From positions 1 to 41,472 of IMG/VR virus record IMGVR_UViG_3300032315_000301: 41,472 bases of DNA. The stretch is one strand, 5' to 3'. The translations under genes and the position numbers were made by a program. Below the pieces are notes generated by a model, which was given only the letters and a program-made list of their open reading frames with translations, searched no databases and had not been told where the DNA came from. This stretch comes from a virus. Positions 1 to 7,767 of the stretch are shown in pieces. Numbering within the stretch: position 1 is the first letter of the stretch; every line of letters starts with the position of its first letter.

Positions 1-352
1 CAATTAGGGCTTTAGTGACGTACTGCGTGTGAACGTCCGTAGAGTTGTCATTAACGTGTGAGTTCGTCTCATCGAAATCGCGAGCTGACACACCATGCTT
101 GACGGTTGCCCCATTGGAGTGGGACACAGCAGTGGTCCCATCCACGCCGCGGGTGGCCGTCAGGTTTAGTGACGCCACCCCAGTCACGGTCACGATCTCT
201 TCGTTGACCGTGCCCTCATCTAGGATGAGCGTGTATGGCGTACTGCCCGGAAACCCCGAGGTTGAGGCCACGGGCAGGGTCGTGGCCGAGTTGGACACGT
301 TGGATGTCAGGGTTGTCTCGACCGCTGTCGAGCTGTAATAGCGACGTGGCAT
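1..352 (-). CDS. tail/appendage protein, N-terminal part (runs off the left edge)
   Basis: An ATG at 352 follows a GAGGTAGG ribosome site and the frame stays open to base 1, giving 117 complete codons. Residues about 60-80 carry an RGVDGTTA..HS pattern also present in the next gene (356-1249), and the visible C-terminal part (ARDFDETNSHVND then VHTQYV) resembles phage tail or fibre proteins that mediate host contact. If the sequence is circular, the frame continues across the junction and stops at 41375, giving about 149 residues, but the last 30 residues look unlike a normal tail protein, so the join is uncertain. The gene is last in the visible leftward virion operon. Confidence 0.7.
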   Translation of the reverse strand, partial: MPRRYYSSTAVETTLTSNVSNSATTLPVASTSGFPGSTPYTLILDEGTVNEEIVTVTGVASLNLTATRGVDGTTAVSHSNGATVKHGVSARDFDETNSHVNDNSTDVHTQYVTKALI

Positions 353-355
353 GGC

Positions 356-1249
356 CTACCTCGTGTAGTGGGTTTGTGCCGGGTATTCATCGAGTAGCCA
401 GGCTCGCTCCTCTGCGAGGCGAGCCTGGAAGAGCTGGAACATGAACCGAGCTGCGGTCTGTCCGGCGCCTGGTGCGATCTTGGAGTCCATTGTGTTTGCC
501 TCGATTGCCCTGGTGGCGATCAAGCCCATGTCCACAGCGGACAGCAGGCGATAGGTGGCGCCCAGGACAATGCAATCGCGCGTGCGCTCCTGGAGTCCCG
601 TGGCTGTCGTGTAGACGTCAGACTCGGATGACATGATTCCAACCTGCTTGCGGTAGGAGACATTGATGGTACGCCCAGGAGTCACGTCTTCGAAGATGTC
701 AATCGTCTTACCTGTAGGCCAGGTCGTGGTGTTGGGATTGGAATTGAACTTCCATCTCCGAATCCCCTGCCACTCCCTAGTTGGGCCAACAATTTGCCAT
801 GTCACTTCATAGACACCCTCCGTGTTAGACGGAAGGGCGTAGGTCGTGTAAGCAGCATTTGCCGTCAGGGTGGTTGACGCCACTCCAAATAGCGTTCCCG
901 TCACCGAGCGCAGGGTGTCATTGATGGCCCTAGCCACTGCGTAGCGTGGAAAGAGCGGCTGGTAGATGACTCGGTCATTGGTCGAGTGGGCAGCGGCAGT
1001 CGTGCCATCCATGCCTCTCCCGTAGGGGGCGATAGTCGCCGTGTTCGTAGTCCGATTTACCGCGTCAATCCAGACCAGCTCAGACCCGATCTCAGCCCTT
1101 CCGCGAGAGAGAACGGTGGCGTCATTGACCACCATGGACGTAGCTGTCGAATTGATCCCTGACGTTAGGTGAGTGGATAGCTCCTGGTCACGAACGTAAC
1201 CGCGAAGGTTTGCGAGCACCTCGTCGATAGTCTGGGCGAATGTCGTCAT
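356..1249 (-). CDS. virion protein, probable head-tail adaptor or tail protein
   Basis: 297 residues; the ATG at 1249 almost abuts the stop of the upstream gene (1251). Residues about 25-95 form a beta-rich segment with ELVWIDAV and an RGMDGTTAAAHS motif shared with the partial gene at 1-352. The middle part (YALPSNTEGVYEVTWQ, then a Trp-rich stretch) and the helical C-terminus ending in FQLFQARLAEERAWLLDEY resemble neck or adaptor proteins of actinobacterial phages. The position between capsid-proximal and tail genes supports a structural role. The exact role is inferred and no enzymatic motif is seen. Confidence 0.6.
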   Translation of the reverse strand: MTTFAQTIDEVLANLRGYVRDQELSTHLTSGINSTATSMVVNDATVLSRGRAEIGSELVWIDAVNRTTNTATIAPYGRGMDGTTAAAHSTNDRVIYQPLFPRYAVARAINDTLRSVTGTLFGVASTTLTANAAYTTYALPSNTEGVYEVTWQIVGPTREWQGIRRWKFNSNPNTTTWPTGKTIDIFEDVTPGRTINVSYRKQVGIMSSESDVYTTATGLQERTRDCIVLGATYRLLSAVDMGLIATRAIEANTMDSKIAPGAGQTAARFMFQLFQARLAEERAWLLDEYPAQTHYTR

Positions 1250-1250
1250 G

Positions 1251-1505
1251 TCACACCGCCTGGAATGCCGAGCCAGTCAGGTTGGAGACCTGAACGGCTG
1301 TTTCGATGTCGTGCTTCTTGGTAGATCGGGGCTGGATGCCCTGACCTCGAGCCGACTTGTAGGAGTCAAGCTCTCTATCCCACTGCTTCTGCTTAGTGGC
1401 GTCTCCACCCCCAATACCGCAGTAGGCAACCTTCAGCTTTGCTGAGCGAGCACACTCGCCCCACGTGGCGTGATCCTTGGTGGGGCAGCCTGACCGACAG
1501 GCCAT
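1251..1505 (-). CDS. small cysteine-containing phage protein, function unknown
   Basis: 84 residues with a GAGGAGGA ribosome site just upstream; its ATG overlaps the preceding stop (TGATG). The N-terminus is MACRSGCPTKDHATWGECAR, a Cys/His-rich start that I recognise from small conserved proteins in actinobacterial phage structural operons. A charged helical middle (KQKQWDRELDSYKSARGQGI) follows. It could bind metal through the three N-terminal cysteines and His. Function is unknown; placement suggests a virion or assembly role. Confidence 0.65.
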   Translation of the reverse strand: MACRSGCPTKDHATWGECARSAKLKVAYCGIGGGDATKQKQWDRELDSYKSARGQGIQPRSTKKHDIETAVQVSNLTGSAFQAV

Positions 1506-2362
1506 CAGTCCTCCTCGATGTAGCTGCCATACCCGGCAGCTACTAGCTCGTTCTTCTGTGTCCCGGTCAGTTCGGTGCGGTACCCGCCCCGGTAGGCGCG
1601 TTCAGCGGCAGCGATCTCGTCCCCAGTTGGGGCGAGTGTTTCTCTCCATACACCGTTCTCACGGAGCACGGTGACCCCCTCCGCGTTCTCCACCCACCAC
1701 AGGGGAGAGTGCTTGCGCCCGAAGGCGTAGCGCAGCTCAGGGCCAACGAAGTAGTACCGAGTCGGCTGAACCGTTCCACGCCCATGCTTCGTATTGGGCC
1801 AGATCCCGTAGCCATCGAGAACTATCGGGCCAGGGCTGACTACGCCAGCCCCGAAGGTCACAGTGTCAGTGAGCCCTGTGCCGGGGATCGTGTACGTGAC
1901 GTCCAGTGAGCCATTGCCCAGGGTTGCCGGGAAGTTGTCATCCTCGTCGTCCAGGACTGTGATGCCACCGATAGTGGCTACACCGACACCGAAGGATGGC
2001 AAGTCCTGTATTCCGGCGCCAGAAAGGGAGACTGGACCAACGGCAGTGTTGCCACTACCAAGGGTAGGAGCGAAATGATCGGTCTCATCGTCCACCACGG
2101 ACACGGATCCGACCGTGATTCCGCCAGATCCGAGCGAGGTCGTGTCAGAAATGCCAGTACCGGCAAGGATGACCGGGCCAATGGCGATCGACCCACTTCC
2201 AATCGCCTCGCCATCAACCAGCGCGGAGCCGCCCAGGCCGATCCGCGCTGCCACCGCACCGGAACCGAATGTGACTGTATCGGTGTGCGATACACCGATC
2301 AGTCGAAGGTTCGGGTCTGGTAGACCTAGCGGAAAGACTGGGCTCTCAAGAACCCCAGCCAC
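1505..2362 (-). CDS. repetitive beta-rich appendage or decoration protein
   Basis: 285 residues from a GTG at 2362; the ribosome site is weak. Residues about 25-190 consist of imperfect repeats built on F/L-G-S/A-G and GP-V/I-xL units. Two longer blocks of about 45 residues are similar to each other, containing VSVVDDETDHFAPTLGSG and ITVLDDEDDNFPATLGNG. Such Gly/Ser/Val-rich repeats usually form beta-helical or Ig-like surface structures. The C-terminal part (Trp, Arg and Tyr rich, about 195-285) is non-repetitive and may anchor the protein. A tail spike or decoration role is an inference; no lyase or hydrolase motif is visible. Confidence 0.6.
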   Translation of the reverse strand: MAGVLESPVFPLGLPDPNLRLIGVSHTDTVTFGSGAVAARIGLGGSALVDGEAIGSGSIAIGPVILAGTGISDTTSLGSGGITVGSVSVVDDETDHFAPTLGSGNTAVGPVSLSGAGIQDLPSFGVGVATIGGITVLDDEDDNFPATLGNGSLDVTYTIPGTGLTDTVTFGAGVVSPGPIVLDGYGIWPNTKHGRGTVQPTRYYFVGPELRYAFGRKHSPLWWVENAEGVTVLRENGVWRETLAPTGDEIAAAERAYRGGYRTELTGTQKNELVAAGYGSYIEED

Positions 2363-2367
2363 CTAGA

Positions 2368-2775
2368 TCACCAGGAGAAGATCTTGTTGGACCCGCTGTC
2401 CCACTCGATGGTGATGTCGCCACCGTTGGGCGTAACCGGAAGGTTCGTGTATGAATCCACGAACATGATTACGCGGCGATCCGCATTGGTCGCACCGTCC
2501 TGGTACAGGACAAAGTTGTTGCAGGCTGCACCATTGGCAACTGCCGTCCAGGTCACATCTGCGGCGTCGAAGACTCCGGAGGTGAAGGTCTTGGATCCGA
2601 TAGCCCCGGATGAGGCGACGATGGTGCCACCAGCGCCAGTAATATCAGCCAAATCCTCATGGGCCGATCCGTAAGTGTATGACCGAAGAAGCGCAGCCTT
2701 GATGGTGCCACTGCTCAGGGCAATCGTTCCATCGAGGATGCCCTCCTTGCCCTTCGGGTAAAGAGCGTTCGCCAC
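2368..2775 (-). CDS. virion protein, probably minor capsid or tail component
   Basis: 135 residues. I chose the GTG at 2775 because AAGGAGA lies just upstream; extension to an earlier start adds an unlikely Arg/His-rich leader. The protein begins MANALYPKGKEGILDG and has a Gly/Ala/Thr/Ser-rich beta-type composition (SSGAIGSKTFTSGVFDAADV) with a Trp/Ile-rich end. It directly follows the capsid gene across a stem-loop (2821-2846), which fits a high-copy decoration or tail protein with its own expression level. No enzyme motif is seen. Confidence 0.6.
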   Translation of the reverse strand: MANALYPKGKEGILDGTIALSSGTIKAALLRSYTYGSAHEDLADITGAGGTIVASSGAIGSKTFTSGVFDAADVTWTAVANGAACNNFVLYQDGATNADRRVIMFVDSYTNLPVTPNGGDITIEWDSGSNKIFSW

Positions 2776-2820
2776 GTGTATCTCCTTAGTGTGGTGGGTT
2801 CGAGCATCACAGCTCGCCCC

Positions 2821-2846
2821 CAGTCCCACACATCCTGTTGGGACTG
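2821..2846 (-). terminator. stem-loop after the capsid gene
   Basis: An 8-bp perfect stem (CAGTCCCA / TGGGACTG) with a 10-nt loop lies just past the capsid stop. There is no clear T run on the minus strand, so it may be a weak terminator or an mRNA-stability element that keeps capsid expression above downstream genes. Confidence 0.45.
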
Positions 2847-2863
2847 AGAGCCAGCCGTGATGA

Positions 2864-3805
2864 CTAGATGGACGCGATGGACTCCACGCGCTGGAGGCAC
2901 TCCTCGCGGTAGCGGGACCAGCCGAGCAGGCCGTACCAGCCGACCGTCATGAAGCGACGGAATCGGTCGATCTGGGGTGAAACGACAATACCGGGCTCAA
3001 TGGACACAGCCTCGGCAAGTGCTTCCTTGCCCATGATCAGCGTGCGGTGCACAGTCGCGGACGACGCACCGTCGCTCGCGCTGTAGGTACGCGGCGTCTC
3101 AATCCACTTGACGCCCTCGTACACACCGATCTCACCCTTCCAGATGAGGTCAGTGCCAGTGCCGTTGTAGACGTGCGGATCGCGCCAATTCGCGACACCA
3201 GTCTCGGCGCGAAGGTCATGGCTAACATCCGGATGTATGAAGCCAATGAAGTAGCCATCATCGAACTCGAGAGCTGCACGACCACGCATCTTGGCGACCG
3301 AGTAGCGAACGAGCTTGGAGCTGAAGACGTCTGTGGCACCGACCGTGTTGGTCGGGCCAGTGGTGTCCACATTGCCCGCATTCGAGTAGACGACGTTGGT
3401 GCCCTGACGAAGAACGCCGAGGACCAGCGAGTCGAGCGAGTTCCGCAGGTTGCGGGACACGAGCTCTGCCTGGGCAACGTCAATGTTGCTCAGAGAGAAC
3501 TGGCGCAGGCGCAGCGTCGAGATCGTCGCGTTGCCGTACTCGTTCAGGGTGATAGAGACCGAGGACGGGTTGGCCAGGGCCACCGCATCCGGGTCGGTCG
3601 TCTCTGCCAGCGTCGACGTGGCATTGGCCAGGTCGGCGTGGATGTACTTGGTGATTGACGAACCGGGGTTGGTCAGATCTGTGTACTCCACCGAAGCGAA
3701 GCGACGGAACATGGGCTCCGTCCAGAGCTGCATGTCAACGACCTTGGAGAAAGCCGTCTTGACAAGGTTCGTCAATACACCAGTTGTGGTGGGGACGTCA
3801 GCCAT
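2864..3805 (-). CDS. major capsid protein
   Basis: 313 residues from ATG 3805 with a clear AAGGAGG site. The N-terminus (ADVPTTTGVLTNLVKTAF), the central stretch with NPSSVSITLNEYGNATI and the helix QAELVSRNLRNSLDSLVLG resemble N4 gp56-like HK97-fold coat proteins found in many actinobacterial phages. It lies immediately downstream of a scaffold-like gene, the usual order. It forms the icosahedral shell. The family call is by pattern recognition only. Confidence 0.85.
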   Translation of the reverse strand: MADVPTTTGVLTNLVKTAFSKVVDMQLWTEPMFRRFASVEYTDLTNPGSSITKYIHADLANATSTLAETTDPDAVALANPSSVSITLNEYGNATISTLRLRQFSLSNIDVAQAELVSRNLRNSLDSLVLGVLRQGTNVVYSNAGNVDTTGPTNTVGATDVFSSKLVRYSVAKMRGRAALEFDDGYFIGFIHPDVSHDLRAETGVANWRDPHVYNGTGTDLIWKGEIGVYEGVKWIETPRTYSASDGASSATVHRTLIMGKEALAEAVSIEPGIVVSPQIDRFRRFMTVGWYGLLGWSRYREECLQRVESIASI

Positions 3806-3834
3806 CCCTTACCTCCTTGGTATTGGCGAGTGAG

Positions 3835-4308
3835 TTATGCGGAGCGAAGGACGGCCATGAGCTCATCCATCGTCTTGGCGCTTGAGATTCGCGCCTCCAG
3901 ATCGGCGGGGACCGTTATGGTTGACTCTGGCCCAATCTCCGCCATTTCCATGCGGACCTGGGAGTCGGGTGCAGTCGGCGGTGCCGACGTCTGCCGAGTT
4001 TCCATGTCCGCCTCGCTCAGGCGTGCCCCTGAGAACACATCGCCGTTCTCGTCCAGCCAGGATTTGATTGCATCTTCAGTGAGCTCGAGATCGGCTGGCA
4101 TGAAGTTCGCCACCTTCGGGCTGAAGCCGTTGTCCTGGAGAATCTGATTCAGATTCGCCTTACGCTGGCTGGCCTTGAGACTGGCGTTCTCCTCCGAAAG
4201 CTCCTTGAGCTTGGACGACAAGTCGTCGATCTTGTTTCTCAGCTTCTTGGGAAGACTGGTCTCCTCGGCGTCATCGTCGAGCAGAAAGTCCAGATCATCC
4301 TGAGCCAT
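3835..4308 (-). CDS. capsid scaffolding protein
   Basis: 157 residues from ATG 4308 after AAGGGAGA. The protein is acidic at the N-terminus (DDLDFLLDDDAEE), then has a coiled-coil-like Lys/Leu/Glu helix (about residues 20-55, LRNKIDDLSSKLKELSEE), a middle domain and a helical C-terminus (SAKTMDELMAVLRSA). This architecture and the position directly before the major capsid gene are typical of scaffolds that direct procapsid assembly and are then lost. No protease motif is seen. Confidence 0.8.
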   Translation of the reverse strand: MAQDDLDFLLDDDAEETSLPKKLRNKIDDLSSKLKELSEENASLKASQRKANLNQILQDNGFSPKVANFMPADLELTEDAIKSWLDENGDVFSGARLSEADMETRQTSAPPTAPDSQVRMEMAEIGPESTITVPADLEARISSAKTMDELMAVLRSA

Positions 4309-4328
4309 GGTGTATCTCCCTTGTGTAG

Positions 4329-4343
4329 ACCCCGGTTCGGGGT
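4329..4343 (-). terminator. short G+C hairpin in the scaffold leader
   Basis: ACCCCG / CGGGGT with a 3-nt loop lies between the tRNA-like element and the scaffold gene, about 20 bases before its start. It could be a weak terminator or a 5-prime leader structure protecting the scaffold-capsid mRNA. The rest of 4344-4440 shows nothing I can name. Confidence 0.35.
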
Positions 4344-4440
4344 TTCGTCACGAGCGCCCAGACCCACCGGGGTAGTGGTTGGGGATGTGTGACTATCGGA
4401 CTCAATACGCGCGCAGGGGCCGATCGATCCTGCTGCGGAG

Positions 4441-4518
4441 TGGAGGTGCTGGGAATCGAACCCAGGTTGGGTCTGCTGCCTTCGTGAGGCTCTACAGTCC
4501 CTCTATCCGTTCACCCCC
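4441..4518 (-). tRNA. tRNA-like element (possible tRNA-Tyr GUA, atypical)
   Basis: Read on the minus strand, 4518-4512 (GGGGGTG) pairs over 7 bp with 4448-4442 (CACCTCC, one G-U). Next to it is a perfect T arm (CTGGG, TTCGATT, CCCAG), with discriminator A and no encoded CCA. A CTGTAGA stretch could be an anticodon loop for Tyr (GUA), but its stem is imperfect and the region where the D arm should be is about 10 nt too short. It lies between virion genes. It may be a degenerate tRNA, a tRNA mimic or a processing signal. Confidence 0.4.
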
Positions 4519-4523
4519 GAGTC

Positions 4524-5759
4524 CTACACCTGGCCAATTCGGTTGGCAGATAGGCTGGACTGGCCCAGCGCGGACGAGCCAGCAAATGCTGCTCGTTCCC
4601 GACTGGCAAGCTTGCGTTTCTTGGTAGTGGCTTCAGCCCCTCCACCCAGGCCGAAGGTCTCCTGGACGAGCTCATCGGTGCTGGTCTGCACTCCGTAGAG
4701 CTGACCGAGCCTGCGGTATGGATCCTCCTGCGTCCTGACCTGCGAGAGACCAGCGGCGGACCTGTTGTAGTCGTAGCCCATGGCGGCGATCTGGTCGCGC
4801 AGCGGAGTCGACAGCCCCAGCCCGACATCCTGAGCGGCACCGCTGACGTTGGCCTGGCCAACTCTGCGGGTGTACTCGGACTCCAGCACAGCAAGCGACT
4901 GCTTCTTGCCCTCGCTCGTGTCAAGCATGTAGGCAGCCATCTCGTCGTTGGTCATGCCGTACAGGGTGCGGAGCTGCTCCTTGACGGATGCTGGAGCCGC
5001 CATGTTGACGTAGTCTTTGGCCATTTGCACTCGCGAGGCCAGCTCTTGCGGGCTGACCTCGGAGGTCATGAAGCTTGCATAGTTCGATCGAGTGCCATAG
5101 ATCTTCTCGAAGCCTGCGGCTGAGAGCACCTGAAGGTAGGCGCGTTCATTACTGATGTACTCAGCTTCAGAAATGGCCATGCCCTTCTTGGACAGCGCGT
5201 CCATGCCAGGGAACCTGGCCTTGTACTGGTCTGTCTTACGGAGTTCGAGTTTGATCCAGTCCATGGACTTGTCGCCCTCAACCCATCCGTAGATAAGGGA
5301 CGAGAGCGACTGGCCACCTTGAGTCGACGTGTCGTCAATTCCGTACGCCTCGAACCAAGACTGCAAGGTCTCCTTGGCTGACTGCTTCTGGGCCTTCTTT
5401 TGAGTATCTTCAACCCAGCCGGTGTTGTCGTTCCAGACGTAGTCCCCCGCGGGCTTGGGGGGCTGCACCCAGTTAGTACCGTTCCAAATCCAGGCCACGC
5501 CCGGCCTGCCAGCAGGCTCGGTCGGTGTCGTGCCGGTATCTCCGGTGTCACCAGTTCCGGTGTCATCCGTGGGCGTTCTAACGCCACTTGCGCCAACCCC
5601 GTATCGCAAAGCGATACGGTCCTTCTCGCCCAGGTTTCCCTTCTTGTCAGCAAGAGAACGAGCCAAGTTGGCAAGTTCATTCGCCCTTTCCAGGGATATG
5701 CGTCCATCCTGAAGATCCAGGCTTAGCTTGCCTATGTACTTAGTGACATCGAAAGACAC
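4524..5759 (-). CDS. probable internal virion protein
   Basis: 411 residues, GTG start at 5759, two bases after the stop of the upstream gene. The N-terminal helix (about 1-55) is followed by a low-complexity Thr/Gly/Asp linker (TDDTGTGDTGDTGTTPTEPA, about 63-82). Then comes a Trp-rich block with two similar units (AWIWNGTNWV and DYVWNDNTGWV), and a long alpha-helical region to the end. Together with the next two genes and the giant protein it forms a block of large, helical, non-enzymatic proteins typical of ejected internal proteins of short-tailed phages. The role is inferred from position. Confidence 0.55.
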   Translation of the reverse strand: MSFDVTKYIGKLSLDLQDGRISLERANELANLARSLADKKGNLGEKDRIALRYGVGASGVRTPTDDTGTGDTGDTGTTPTEPAGRPGVAWIWNGTNWVQPPKPAGDYVWNDNTGWVEDTQKKAQKQSAKETLQSWFEAYGIDDTSTQGGQSLSSLIYGWVEGDKSMDWIKLELRKTDQYKARFPGMDALSKKGMAISEAEYISNERAYLQVLSAAGFEKIYGTRSNYASFMTSEVSPQELASRVQMAKDYVNMAAPASVKEQLRTLYGMTNDEMAAYMLDTSEGKKQSLAVLESEYTRRVGQANVSGAAQDVGLGLSTPLRDQIAAMGYDYNRSAAGLSQVRTQEDPYRRLGQLYGVQTSTDELVQETFGLGGGAEATTKKRKLASRERAAFAGSSALGQSSLSANRIGQV

Positions 5760-5761
5760 AG

Positions 5762-6874
5762 CTACCCCACAAACCCGAACATCGACAGGATGTCGCTGGC
5801 AAGACCGTCAGCCATGGTGTTTGCCTGCTTCGTGTACTGCCAACGATCGTCCTTCCTGAGTGCCTTCTGGAAGTCCCACAGCCCCATAGCTCGAGGCTCG
5901 CCAGTGCTCGGGTCAACGCCCTGGAGCGCCTCGCGCATATACGGATCGCGGAGGCTAATCTCGGATGGGTTCAGCTCCAGGGTGTCCGCATAGATCTCGA
6001 AGTAGGCGGCGGCGATGTCTTCCATGTCCTGGCCTTGCCGGATTCGATCAGCAAATACCGGGAAGGCCGTGGCTGCCTGCTCACGAACGAACGACTGGGC
6101 ATCAGACAAAGCCATGTCCCCAAGTGCCACCGAGTTGACGGTGCTTGTAATCCACGACTGCCAGCGCTCCGACTGCGGATCGAATCCGTTTGCGAGCAGC
6201 GTGGCCGTGAGCGAGTCCTGGTTGGACAGTGCCTGTCCACCAACCTGCTTGCCGTTATCGCGCGCCTTGATGAAGTTGTCGCCCAGCCAGTCCTGATAGA
6301 CGGACTCGTTCTGACCCTGGTCGAAACCCAGGAGTAGGAATCTTCTCCCCATCTGCGCCAGTCGCGCCTCGGAGATATCCTCGACGCGAATGCCCATGGC
6401 GATCAGGTCATCCTTGACCTTTGCCTTGGCGCCGTCGAGGCGGCGCTGGTAGGTCTGAGGATCTGTCTTTTCCAGCGCAAGAATGGTGCGGCGGTAGCCG
6501 TCGTTCTCCTGATACCAGTCGGAATCGATGAGCTTCGCAATAAAGCGAGAGCTTTCCCAGCCATCATCGATGGCCTGACGCCACAGGTCCTCAAGTTCGG
6601 GCACAGACTTTATCAGCTTCCATGCCCAGGAGAACTCGGAGTTCATTAGATCGGCTTCAAGCCGATCCCTGCGAAACTTCTTCTCATCAGCCTTGTCGGC
6701 CTTGGCCTGCTCGTCCCTGTCGAGCTTGCCGTCTTTGTTCTTATCGAACTTCTGGAGGGCTAGGTCCTTCTCGTCGGTCGTGCCGTCCTTGTTGTAGTCG
6801 GCACGAGCCTCCTTCGGCTCGTTCGGACCGCCCGATGCTGGCGTGCCGCTATTGGGAACAGTCGAGTCTGCCAT
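5762..6874 (-). CDS. probable internal virion protein with two EF-hand-like loops
   Basis: 370 residues, ATG 6874 overlapping the preceding stop region. Residues 26-37 (DYNKDGTTDEKD) and 44-55 (DKNKDGKLDRDE) match the calcium-binding EF-hand loop pattern D-x-N-x-DG-x-x-D, in a dockerin-like pair. The rest is helical with repeated Trp/Asp/Gln segments (SEFSWAWKLIKSVPELEDLW; DSDWYQENDGYRRTI) resembling helical tail-associated or internal proteins. Calcium could stabilise the protein or time its unfolding on ejection (inference). Confidence 0.55.
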   Translation of the reverse strand: MADSTVPNSGTPASGGPNEPKEARADYNKDGTTDEKDLALQKFDKNKDGKLDRDEQAKADKADEKKFRRDRLEADLMNSEFSWAWKLIKSVPELEDLWRQAIDDGWESSRFIAKLIDSDWYQENDGYRRTILALEKTDPQTYQRRLDGAKAKVKDDLIAMGIRVEDISEARLAQMGRRFLLLGFDQGQNESVYQDWLGDNFIKARDNGKQVGGQALSNQDSLTATLLANGFDPQSERWQSWITSTVNSVALGDMALSDAQSFVREQAATAFPVFADRIRQGQDMEDIAAAYFEIYADTLELNPSEISLRDPYMREALQGVDPSTGEPRAMGLWDFQKALRKDDRWQYTKQANTMADGLASDILSMFGFVG

Positions 6875-7767
6875 TACCTCACCGGCCCTTGGAGGATGCC
6901 GAGGAATGCATCCATGAGATCGGTTGCCGCGCGGTACTCCGCGTAGTCGGGGCGAGACTGCGAAAACTCCTCGCTGAGCTGGGCAGCATCGAAGCCACCC
7001 TCAACCGTCTGGCTCTGGCCAGATGCGTCGGCAGTGATTGTCTGAATGGTCGGATTCTCGCGCTCGCCCTCATTGAGCACCTTGAGAAACTTCTTGCGCT
7101 CTTCCTTGGTCGCTTCGCGCCCCAGGTAGGAGCCCATGGCCTGATTGATCAGGCGCTTGGCGGTGTCGGCATTTGTAAGGTTGACGGTAGTGACGGTAGT
7201 GGTACCGCCGCCCCCGCCACCCCCTCCTCCGTAACTTCCCCCGCCACCCCCGGAGTCATCTCCGGGTGCGCCGAAGTACATGCCTGAAGCAATGTCACCC
7301 AACACTTCCATGGGGTCGCGCATGATTCCCTGCGCATAGAGATTCTGGGACTGAGACACGGCCATCTGGAAGACCTGCGGATAAAGCGAAGGGCGAGACT
7401 TGGAAATGTCGTACCCGGCGAAGGCGAACGCCGCCGCGTCAAGCAGCTTCAACTCAGCCGGAGTGAATCTGTTCCAGCCTGCACCACCATCGACGTAACC
7501 GTAGGCGGGAACCATGGTGTAGGGGTTAGCGGCTCCTCTTCCGCGATCCCCGGGACGGTAGTTACCAAAGGATGGGAGGTACTGCTGTGGAATGCGAATG
7601 GGGATCTGCGGCTCGGGCACGGGCCCATAGGTCCTGTCCGAGTAGAAGTATTGCCCGGAGCTCCCCTGAGATGTCGAACTCGCGGTAGACGCGCTCTGAG
7701 AAGCCAGCCAGCGTGAGTAAGCGTCCGGAGAAAGATTCTCCTTGGCCCATTTCTCGTTTGCTGTCAT
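6874..7767 (-). CDS. probable internal virion protein with poly-glycine linker
   Basis: 297 residues, ATG 7767 after GGGAGG and overlapping the stop of the giant gene. The N-terminus is Ser/Thr-rich, with Pro/Tyr-rich stretches near 50-95. Residues about 172-190 are an almost uninterrupted glycine linker. A helical C-terminal unit follows (AKRLINQAMGSYLGREATKEE, then SEEFSQSRPDYAEYRAA), which resembles short helical units in other phage virion proteins. The linker suggests two independently folded halves. Function is inferred from context only. Confidence 0.5.
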   Translation of the reverse strand: MTANEKWAKENLSPDAYSRWLASQSASTASSTSQGSSGQYFYSDRTYGPVPEPQIPIRIPQQYLPSFGNYRPGDRGRGAANPYTMVPAYGYVDGGAGWNRFTPAELKLLDAAAFAFAGYDISKSRPSLYPQVFQMAVSQSQNLYAQGIMRDPMEVLGDIASGMYFGAPGDDSGGGGGSYGGGGGGGGGTTTVTTVNLTNADTAKRLINQAMGSYLGREATKEERKKFLKVLNEGERENPTIQTITADASGQSQTVEGGFDAAQLSEEFSQSRPDYAEYRAATDLMDAFLGILQGPVR

